From Steromphala cineraria (lineage: Eukaryota > Mollusca > Gastropoda > Trochida > Trochidae), in NCBI GenBank assembly GCA_916613615.1, contig OU744728.1, positions 30,883,950-30,947,949 on the forward strand: a stretch of 64,000 nucleotides of DNA. The letters are read 5' to 3'. Numbering within the stretch: position 1 is the first letter of the stretch; every line of letters starts with the position of its first letter. The position numbers and the translations under genes are program-made. This document shows, one piece after another, positions 54,687 through 64,000 of the stretch. The notes beneath the pieces were generated by a model, which did not search any database, was not told where the DNA came from, and saw only the letters and a list, made by a program, of their open reading frames with translations.

Positions 54687-56512
54687 CTGAAGGTTACAGG
54701 TGTTAAATTTTCATATTGTCTGCCTAAAGATAGTGCTATCGCCTTTGTAGCTCAGTAGGTTTAATATTGTTTGATGTTGAAAGACTAAAATAATGTTTAG
54801 GAACCCTTTTACAGGCCTTTGATATAACAAGGTCACCAAAATTTCCGTAATAAGGGAAGTTGACCACAACTAATTAAAAGGATAACAAGCAGCTGACATG
54901 GTCGAGCAGGTGGCCATATTATTAAGTACAAGTAACATCATTCCTATTGACTTACATGTTAAGTAGCTTTTGCGAGAACAATTATCGTAAATTTAGTTGA
55001 AATCTATTTACTGTAATATTTTGCAGGCAGCTTGGAAATCATCGAAGCTACAGACACTTAATTTCGATTTCATTTTTTATTATTATTAAGAAAACTGAAT
55101 CTCATTTAAAAGCACAATGCAACACACCCGCTATGGCCGTCAATGGGACTTTCGATCACAAACTTAAGTTGTACATGCATTGTTTCACCAAGTGTCATTT
55201 GATAACTAATTAATGGAATGGGGAAATGTAATTATGTATAAATAGCTTTGTTGACTTCCATGATGTCTGCAAAATGACAGCAATCGGATCATTTCCTAAT
55301 TTATATCAATTATTCTCGAAATTGTTAATTAACATGCAGGTCTATGGGAATGACGTCACTTGTACGTAACAATGCATCTTCACAACGTCACGGGCGAAAC
55401 GAAAAAGTTTCTAAACTTTCCCATTCCTCCCTTGACATCATTGGCCCTAATTTCTGTGCTAGCATTTCAACCCGCTGCACGGAAGTAGAATAGTCCAATC
55501 AGAAGACAGCATGTTAAATGAACCGATTTGAAAAAATACGTTTGTATGCGTTTTACAATGGAGAGAAACACTTTATTTGAGTGATACATTAATGTTGTCT
55601 TCTCTGCATTCTCGGTGCTCATCAAAAACATGAAAACAACCATGCGGACTGAAGTTTAGAATTAAATCTTACTCGGATAGTTTTCAAAAAGATCGTCTGT
55701 TAGTATTTTGAATTTGTTCCGAATGTAAACGGCTATTTCATTGGCTATTGTTGAAAGAGCTGATAAGGGGCGTAACTCGTGATCACGATAGGTGTCGCTG
55801 CTCCGGATCACCAGTTTTCTACCTTGTGATGGCAAGGTCTAAACGAGGAGTTGCTCGATACGTTTTCACCTTGCCGTGGGAAGATGGTAACAATATGGCC
55901 ACTCGCTGTACATATCTCCTGCAAATGGCACAATATGTATAGATTTTACTTATCTCAATTTCAGATTTTTCTATCACAGTTTTGATGTAGAAGATTTCAT
56001 ATTGCAGATTCATATCTCACACAAAAAAACAACACAATTTTTCAAGTATATAAAGGAAACTTTTCTAATCAAAATACTAAATGATACCAACATTATGTTC
56101 ACTGTTGGGCATAACTTGTGTATTTAAACTGTCAAAATATACATCAAGCCAATAAAAAGATATGAATTACTTTTCTTTCAATGTTATCAGGTTTTGTTCC
56201 AATAATCAATGTATTAAAAGATGTACATACATAACAAAACTGTTCTTTATGTATTTAGGATCTCCATGATCATTTTTAAATTGAAAGAGAACATATATGA
56301 TCCAAAATTGACCCATCAATATATTCTTCCAAATTCAATACTTTTCACCCGCAAGCGCTTACTTGTACACCAATATACATATATTTTTTAAATTTTAAAA
56401 ACATAACTTCAAAATTGTTAATCATGACACACTTTTATGTCAATCTGTATCTCAACAACACATTTGATAGAAAATAACCACCAGTCCTGGGCAGAAAAGT
56501 TTTTGTGTTGTA
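54687..56512. other. HECTD4 intron, part of the long intron 1
   Basis: AT-rich with a short head-like GTAGCTCAGTAGGTTTAATA at 54,750. Otherwise no recognised element or exon. Short open frames at 55,748-56,013 have no family motif. Confidence 0.45.
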
Positions 56513-56519
56513 TTAACAG

Positions 56520-58527
56520 CAGGGATGCAGAAATCGGTCTATTTGCCGGACATGTCCGATTGGGAATTCAGTTTGACCGATTGAAAAAGTGACCTGTCGG
56601 ACATTCAAGGAGTCATTTGACCGATTGAAGATAATCAAAGAATTACTAAACAAACAGATAAACAAGCCTGAGTTGACTAACAAGCAATCAATAAAGGCCG
56701 ATGAAATGCCCCGCTTGTGTCGGTCATAATTGTAATGAAAACACGAACCGGTCATCAATGAAACAACTAATCCATTCAAACGACATAATTACCTTGTTAT
56801 CTTTAATTATTGGATCATCTTAGTGTCATGCATTGAGTAAAACAAGTCAATAAGGCCAAACTTTTTTTAAAAAGACATCAAACAACTTCACATCGTTATT
56901 TTACATGCTGTTTTTTTTTCCTCCCTCCACTAACTTCACAAGCTCCATGCATTGACTTTGCAAGCAACACTTCATTAACACAGTGTTGGGAGCTTTCATT
57001 ACTGCAGGGAGGAGAAAGGAACAGCCGGATTACTGCAGTGATAGGGAAACGAAAACAGGCTGATCTGTTGGCAAGTTTGACAGGTTAAAAAACTTATGCA
57101 GTGTGTGTCAAGTAGTTGATATGCATCATAACTTAATAGAATTATATTTAAAACAGCCAAAGTAATTTTATTTTACTCAATGTAATGTATTTTCAGTGTT
57201 TTATTTTTGCATTGCATTGCATGCGTTGCTATAAATAGATCTGTACATCGTCTGTTTTCCAGTTAACTTAATATTAGATTCTAAGCACCTGGCATTTGTT
57301 TACTGAATAACTGACACTATTGAAACTTGATTATTTAAATTATAAACATATTCATATACCTAGGCCTAAACATCATAGTAATAAGTAAATTACTGAGTAA
57401 TAATTTTAGACTTAAATTTAGTCTGTGAAATATTTCCACATGTTCAATCGTGTATTTACGTGAGATAAAGCACGTGGAATGTCCGATTGGCAAAAATTTG
57501 AATCTGCATCCCTGTTTGGAACAATGCAGATTCAAATTTTTGCCAATCGGACATTCCACGTATAAGTCGACGAATAATGATATTTTGTAATAAATTTTGG
57601 TGCTTTATCTCACGTAAATACACGATTGAACATGTGGAAATATTTCATAGACTAAATTTAAGTCTAAAATTATTACTCAGTAATTTACTTATTACTATGA
57701 TGTTTAGGCCTTGGTATATGAATATGTTTATAATTTAAATAAATAATCAAGTTTCAATAGTGTCAGTTATTCAGTAAACATATGCCAGGTGCTTAGAATC
57801 TAATATTAACTGGAAAGCAGACGATGTACAGATCTATTTATAGCAACGCATGCAAAGCAATGCAAAAACAAAACACTGAAAATATATTACATTGAGTAAA
57901 ATAAAATTACTTTGGCTGTTTTAAATATAATTCTATTAAGTTATGATGCATATCAACTACTTGACACACACTGCATAAGTTTTTTAACCTGTCAAACTTG
58001 CCAACAGATCAGCCTGTTTTCGTTTCCCTATCACTGCAGTAATCCGGCTGTTCCTTTCTCCTCCCTTCAGTAATGAAAGCTCCCAACACTGTGTTAATGA
58101 AGTCTTGCTTGCAAAGTCAATGCATGGAGCTTGTGAAGTTAGTGGAGGGAGGATATAGTAACAGCATGTAAAATAACGATGTGAAGTTGTTTGATGTCTT
58201 TTTAAAAAAAGTTTGGCCTTATTGACTTGTTTTACTCAATGCATGACACTGAGATGATCCAATAATTAAAGATAACAAGGTAATTATGTCGTTTGAATGG
58301 ATTAGTTGTTTCATTGATGACCGGTTCGTGTTTTTATTACAATTATGACCGACACAAGCGGAGCATTTCATCAACTCAGGCTTGTTTATATGTTTGTTTA
58401 GTAATTCTTTGATTATCTTCAATCGGTCAAATGACTCCTTGAATGTCCGACAGGTCACTTTTTCAATCGGTCAAACTGGATTCCCAATCGGACATGTCCG
58501 GCAAATAGACCGATTTCTGCATCCCTG
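56520..58527. mobile_element. 2-kb near-perfect palindromic element
   Basis: The whole 2,008 bp is an inverted repeat: two roughly 1-kb arms, nearly identical, meet around 57,516 at a 16-base loop. The outer tips are CAGGGATGCAGAAATCGG and its complement. The flanks carry a direct duplication TTAACAG (56,513-56,519 and 58,528-58,534). CAGGG tips with a 7-8-bp duplication are usual for hAT transposons. An inner TCTGCATCCCTG near 57,504 suggests each arm began as a complete 1-kb element. Confidence 0.88.
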
Positions 58528-61389
58528 TTAACAGTCATTAATTTTCACCAAAAAATCAAAAATAAAATAATAATAATAATAACTAGGACTGCCGCGGCAG
58601 TACTTAGGTCTTCAAGACTTCCTGTTTGACCTTCACACAGTGTTTGACCTTCACATTATATTTTGTCTAAGAGGTAAACAATAACTTTAACATTTTCAAA
58701 ATGACCATGTTTCACTTGATATTCAACGTTTAAAGAGGCGCTGTATAACCTTTTTTTGATTTATTTTTCAAAAGATTTTGGTCAAATAACTATATAACAT
58801 AAATATTAGGCCAAAACAGCAACGATACACAGTTTCTCAATGAAGCTACAGCTAAGAAAACATTGCGTAACAAGGCGTCTGCTTGTCGCCGTCCAGCGAC
58901 AAACCAAAACAAGGCTGAGAGGCCACGGGCAAGGGATACCGGAAGTGACGTGGCAGTAGGCGAAGCGTTCGTCTGCTTATATGGAAAATGATAGGCGAAA
59001 TCCGCAGTTCTGCCTTTTCAAAGCGATTAACAGTATGCTATATCATTGTGTTGCTGTCAACTGTCCTAGAATATCTCCTGATGAAGTCTCCGTAGACAAA
59101 TTCCCATCATATTGATGGTTTCACGCCAAATTGACCCGCTGTGTTAGGTCAAACAGAGCAATGTGACAATCTACATCGAACTCACGTGTTCCGATCACTA
59201 CACCGATTTTCTGCTTCGAGCTCGCATTTTCACTGAATGAACAGTTTGGCATGCAGAGAAAAGGGAGATTAGTAAAATGTAAAACATAGCACAAAGTATT
59301 GGGCTAATTTATGGTAATAAACCGAATATACAATGCTCACATTTAGATTTGAACGTTGTGTAAAAAGGTTGAATAAACAGTGACATTGGTCTGCAGGTGT
59401 TACTTACTTTCTTTAGATCAGATACTCACTTATTACACAATTACTTTACTGTCTATCGTATTTCCTGTCTGTTTCCTAATTAGATGATATCAAATGATGA
59501 CTATAGCAGGTAGGTTATATAATGCACAATCATCAACACCTGGCTATTTTATGACATCAGCTAATTAGGTAACATCAAATAGCAATTGTATTCCTTAACA
59601 TCCCTTTTTTCTCCGATTGGTAAATTATAACCTATTAACCTGAAATTAGGAATACTGTTTTTGCTCTATCTGATAATTATTTTGGATAAGGTTCATTTAA
59701 TAAATCTTCATTCTGTTTGGCCATGTATCGGGTATTGTTGTAGAAAATATCACCTCTATGTACAAGAGTGAAAACATTAAGATTTTCAGTGAAATGCCCT
59801 ATTAAAATAATGTTTTAAACAAGACACCAGTGATCATCCAATACATGTCTTTCATTGAGAATTGTAACTTGTCCATCACTAAATGAAATAACTAAGAAAA
59901 ACGTATATATTTTTTATCCTGTTACAAAATGAAGTTAAAGGCAATTCTAAAAAAATGGTTTAAATGTAAAAATAAAATAGTATTGTATAATTACATCCTT
60001 TCTGCTGTGCTACTAAAGTAATATTCAATAACAACCACCAACTGTGCACGAAGATAAAACAGTTCACACGGGAGCAATTGTTTACATATACATCCGGGTT
60101 CTCACGTGCAGTCTTATGACAACATTGCGCAAAGCGAGACCATCTAGGCCTACATGCTGTAGCATTATGCGCACAACTTCGTTTTTAATCAGGGTCTTAC
60201 GTTTACATCAATACAAATTGCCAGTTGAATAAATAAACTACCGATTTATTGAAGGTGTGAGATGTTGGGATGTTGTTTAGGGTGTTTAATCAACGGTTAA
60301 ACATTGAGCTGTACTGTTAGCTTGTGTTGTTTTACATAACGAGGGCACACAACGGGGTATCACATTGCCTACTAACACGTCACGAGGTAGTCACGCTTCA
60401 GTGCGTTTTATTCTGTTCGCCGGCCTAATTAGGCAGTGTTATGTATACAGTCGTAATTAAGCCGTTTCTAGGTCGATTTCAGTAATTTAAAGTTTAGTCA
60501 ATGTCAAATTGTAATCACTATTTCACGAATCCTGAAAGTTGCCATATAGCATTTCAGTCCATCTTTAAGCCTTTATAGAAAATTCATCATGGCTGCAGAC
60601 ATGAATCATCTCAGGTTATACAGCCTTGTTGCTGCCTGATGATAGATACCTAGTGTTTTAGTGCCAATGAACTGCAATTTTTCAATCATACATGTATCAT
60701 AATCATTCAAAACAAAAGTAAGATTGACCTAATAAAAATATTTATGAATTGTTATCTAGGACACACCTTAATATAATTATGTATCTCACTATCATATTTA
60801 CCTATTGCATGATGTAAACAAGTTCTGAGCCGTACAGGACTTGTAACAGTTTTCCGTCACAGTCCTGATTTTTGGTCAAAAAAGGCAAAGTTTTACAAAA
60901 TTATTTGGTACTAAAATGGGCACAGACCGGATACACTTTGTGTCTGGCTCATAACTTTTGAACTAATCAACCATTTCAATTCAAAATCATAGTGGAAATG
61001 CATAAATGTATAATAAGGAGTCATGAGTAACAATTTTGAGAATATCTACACAAGATATTATGATTTTGGAGAAAAAGTGATAAAGTAAGAAAACAATTAC
61101 AAGTACCGTCTGGATCAACAATCTAATCATCACATTTTGATAAAATTTGATAAAAAATTGCATATCCATATGAAGGTGTGTCATGACAATTTTGAAAATA
61201 TGTTTGTAAACTTTTTTTGTGTTTTTGGCAAAAATGAGGACTCTGTTAGAAAACTGTTCACAGTCCCGTCCGTATCACAACTTCTTAAATAATAATCACA
61301 TTTTGATCAAATTTGACATAGAGATACATTATTATGAAGGTGTTTCATAGTTAACAATTTGAAAATTATTTATGATAAATTTCTAATTT
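58528..61389. other. HECTD4 intron 1, mostly unrecognised
   Basis: 58,700-59,230 is less AT-rich, with CGTCTGCTTGTCGCCGTCC and ACCGGAAGTGACGTGGCAG. On the plus strand at 59,035 there is a 26-codon THAP-like start (HCVAVNCPRIS then VDKFP). No complete gene or element boundary could be fixed. The remainder is AT-rich intron. Confidence 0.4.
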
Positions 61390-62485
61390 TTTTTAAGGGG
61401 CCACAGGGCCACAAATGCTATAAAATATAATCCCAACTAGTCCAGGAGTCTGTACACAAAGTTTCAGCTTTCTAGGCCTTATGCTTCTGGAGGCCAGATG
61501 AGCTAAAAAAGCTTAAAATTGAAATAAGATAAGTAAAATCTATACATATAGTGCCATTTGGGGGGATATAGCTCCACCAAATTCAGATGGATGATTTAAT
61601 GACAAGAGAACAGGAAAGGTCTGTAAACCTGTGCAATATTATCACAATAATGACATATCACATTAGAGTGTACAAGAGAATTATATTGCATTATTATTTT
61701 CCTTTAGCAATATCTTGCAAAATAATAGCACCAACTAATTTTAAGTCAAATTTATCCAAATATCTTATATAGGGAACAGTTAAATGGTTTACATTGAAGA
61801 AAATTATTCTGATGTGCATGAATACGTGTTGGGCTGATTGAAAAATGATAGTAGACATTTATAGTAGACGTCAAAACTTCCTTTTAGTAAAAGTGTGTTT
61901 TTCATAATGTCTGAAAGGCATTTTAGCCAATTCATAATATATAAACAGCATTAAAAAAATAGAGCCATTGGCGCTGTAGGTCATCAGGCTTCATATTTAA
62001 TTTTGCTGTAGGGTGTGGCCAATGTGTTTCCCCCCTTTGCAGGGGCCACAGGGTGACAAATCCTAGAATTTAGTTTATATGCTATATGTGATTTCAGATA
62101 CCTGTAATCAATACAGAAATGGAAAAAGCTCAAATATTCAATTGATAATTCATGGTATAAAAATAGAATCCAAAGGTTCAAGAAACCCTTTTTAGGGGCC
62201 ATAGGGTCACCAAAACTGTAATCCTCCATAGCAGGAGTTTGTACAAAAGATTTCAGCTTTCTAGGCTTTACGCTTCTGGAGAAGAAGATGAAAATACGTT
62301 TTTAGGTTTTTTAGCTATAAATTATAATCTTCACTAGTCAAGGAGTATGTACCCAAAGATTCAGCTTTCTAGCCCTTATGCTTCTGGAGAAGAAGTTGAA
62401 AATTTGCAAAGTTAACGGAGGGAGGGACGCCGAACACCATGCTATGCCATAAGCTCATCAGGCCTTACAGGCCAGATGTGCTAAA
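61390..62485. repeat. CACTAGTCAAGGAG-family elements
   Basis: A single unit lies at 61,390-61,510. A fuller element at 61,957-62,480 has the head hairpin AGAGCCATTGGCGCT, three units with TTTCAGCTTTCTAGGC, and the tail GGAGGGAGGGACGCCGAACA with GCTCATCAGGCC. This is the copy nearest exon 1 of the window. Confidence 0.7.
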
Positions 62486-62594
62486 ATGTTTATTAGAATA
62501 CTATTGCAATACACGAGCTGAATATCCCAATATTTTACATTACAAAATTTGGTGCAATAATCAGCCCTAATGGTGTGATATATGAGACACTGAC

Positions 62595-62673
62595 CTTGTT
62601 GATTTCCTTGTCCATCCTCATAACCTTGTCAACACTGGCACCACTACTCAGTCGGAACAGCCGATTCTCACAG
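62595..62673 (-). CDS. HECTD4: HECTD4 exon 1 of window
   Basis: Most upstream exon seen. It starts after TATGTAG, supplies one base of a split codon and then 26 codons including CENRLFRLSS and DKVMRMDKEINK, and ends at the donor AAG|GTCAG in phase 0. That fits exon 2. It is short, and its call rests on splice signals, an open frame and phase match, so it is slightly less certain than the others. More coding exons must lie to its right, beyond the window. Confidence 0.7.
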
Positions 62674-64000
62674 CTACATAGCATGAAATTCACAAAAGTA
62701 TGCAAAATACATCAATAAGGTAATCTTGAAATTCATAAAGCACACACAGATGATCATATGACAATAAATTCGAACCAACCTACAGAGGTTGCAAATTCTT
62801 TAAAGAGGGTCGTCCTTGGGGTACTTTATTGTATTTTCATTGTCAAAATAACAGAACATGACAGAAACTGTAATAAATGCAATATTTCACACAACCTAGT
62901 ATTCACCAAAGGAGCTACATAGTCCATAACCTGACCCTGACCTTGCAGCAAATATATTATAATTTACTACAACAGTTACTACAAACTGATCTCACACCAT
63001 AAACAGGTTCATCAAACTGAAACAGTAGCAAACATAGTTCACTACAAGAGCGAACAGTCATAACACGGCTCATAACACAGCGAAGCGGCTACCGTAACTG
63101 AACTTGACCTTGCACTGAAATCTACTACGACAAGGCACAGCTCACATCATCCAAATGCTACCATGTCAGAAGTTAGGGTGATTATATTTTACGACAGTAA
63201 TGCAGTTTAACTTAAATTCTCTAAACTATTCTTTTACTCTACAAAGTATTTATTCCTAACCACTTATCTTTCTAGAATAACATGGTGCAAAGACCCAAAG
63301 TGTCAACTTATTTCCCCGAATCTATCCACCCTGTCTAACCTTACCTACCAGAAAATACTCTTTATTTATAAACAAATCATAATTATGTTGACATTGTCCT
63401 GGCGCAGAACAAGTTGGCTTGAGAGAGCTTTCACCTCCGAAAAGACGCTATTCAAACGATCTGGCTGAATGACTGATAGAACGTCACTTATATAGATGAT
63501 TACGGGTTAAGCATTGTAAGGAGACCGGTGATTGGCCAGCAATTCCAACAACTATCCAATCTGAGCGCTCCTAGCACACGTCTTCAACTAGCAACTAAAA
63601 ACATGGCGACTAAACCATGCCTGACTGACTGACAGACTGACTGACTAGGATAAATGCATAAGCCAACGTAATCAGATATATAAGTGATCGGAAATTTGTA
63701 TGGAAATACACAAGTACCAGTGAGTAACTCAGTTTTACCACACATGTGTTCTATCAACTAATCCTGTAATTCTCGGGATCACGTGAGATTGCACTGCGCA
63801 TGCTCGAGTCAGTGCTTGCTGCGGTTTCGAGTCAACAAGAAGTGCTCAGGTGTCGCTCTCTTTCCGAAGTTCTTCGGCTGCTGTCTGCACATAATTGGTG
63901 CGTCAAAGCAGTATAATTACTGCACACACGTCTTGAAACCATTTTTTATTAGTGACTATAAGTAGTCTATTGATTTTTTCGCTACCTTTCTACCAGTAAT
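62674..64000. other. HECTD4 intron upstream of the first visible exon
   Basis: No exon was recognised. GACTGACTGACAGACTGACT at about 63,618 is a small simple repeat. At 63,778-63,805 an E-box TCACGTGA and a CTGCGCATGCTC motif lie close together, resembling promoter elements. No start codon or exon can be tied to them. Confidence 0.4.

Larger units (their letters stand above)
4106..62673 (-). other. HECTD4: HECTD4 ortholog, internal part of gene (18 exons)
   Basis: HECTD4 is a very large (about 4,000 residues in vertebrates) HECT-family E3 ubiquitin ligase. Eighteen exons on the minus strand join in one open frame of about 1,755 codons. All have AG acceptors and GT donors, and the phase left by each exon is completed by the next. 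Family blocks appear in the expected order: a SPRY-like fold in exons 8-10, DHYALLVRAWEQKVF in exon 11, RQTVEFLYEENGG in exon 12, RYWYP in exon 13, TAPELFP and VVSCK in exon 15, SPWARIY and VKLGVSPPPG in exon 16, then a Lys-rich linker. The identification is from remembered family sequence, not a database search. The start codon and N-terminal exons lie to the right of the window and the catalytic HECT domain to the left. Introns run from about 0.2 to more than 9 kb and are mostly transposon-derived. Confidence 0.87.

Noticed and set aside
63778..63965. Promoter and first exon of HECTD4 near the right edge
   Set aside because: The E-box and NRF1-like motif are suggestive, but the first visible exon starts mid-codon and the protein lacks its long N-terminal part, so the true start must lie elsewhere.
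1..64000. tRNA and rRNA genes
   Set aside because: No cloverleaf with A and B boxes and no rRNA-like sequence was noticed on reading both strands; a covariance search was not possible.

Overview
This is a stretch of an AT-rich animal genome, most likely a bivalve mollusc. The species cannot be named from sequence. The mollusc call rests on many tandem-repeat elements with GTGACCTTG cores, GGACGGAC runs and a terminal hairpin (resembling the bivalve 'pearl'/Helitron-like elements) and on two tyrosine-recombinase retrotransposons. There is no prokaryotic layout: no operons and no Shine-Dalgarno sites.

One host gene fills the window. Eighteen exons on the minus strand, from 62,673 down to 4,106, join with matching splice phases into about 1,755 codons. 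They match the middle of HECTD4, a very large HECT-type E3 ubiquitin ligase. The order on the minus strand is: helical region (exons 1-7), a SPRY-like domain (exons 8-10), the block DHYALLVRAWEQKVF (exon 11), the RQTVEFLYEENGG and RYWYP blocks (exons 12-13), further conserved blocks (exons 14-15), a 1.9-kb serine-rich exon (16) and a lysine-rich linker (17-18). The N-terminal exons lie beyond the right edge and the HECT domain beyond the left edge. Everything between the exons is intron.

The introns are full of mobile DNA. From left to right: a TTAA-bounded element (390-2,054); a TA-bounded element (5,553-6,553) with a second copy at 44,736-45,794 and two diverged relatives; a possible 8-kb TTAA-bounded element (12,811-20,797) around a Gag-RT-RNase H-recombinase retrotransposon (about 13.6-18.9 kb); several tandem-core arrays (11.3-12.5, 18.9-20.3, 21.5-24.4, 27.4-34.4, 46.7-48.5, 61.4-62.5 kb); a DIRS-type retrotransposon (36,195-42,033) that keeps inverted terminal repeats and an internal complementary region, split by a 2.7-kb LTR-like insertion (37,799-40,497); and a 2-kb near-perfect palindrome bounded by a short target duplication (56,520-58,527).

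The most unusual feature is that minisatellites repeatedly lie against splice sites of HECTD4. One array of about 20 copies (52.3-53.55 kb) has grown out of the end of exon 3 and carries a copy of its 5' splice site in nearly every unit. Others abut the donors of exons 2 and 6 and the acceptors of exons 13, 15 and 18. At exon 15 the acceptor itself is duplicated in frame. A second unusual feature is a series of seven short hairpins, with one compensatory base change, behind the recombinase gene of the 14-18 kb retrotransposon.
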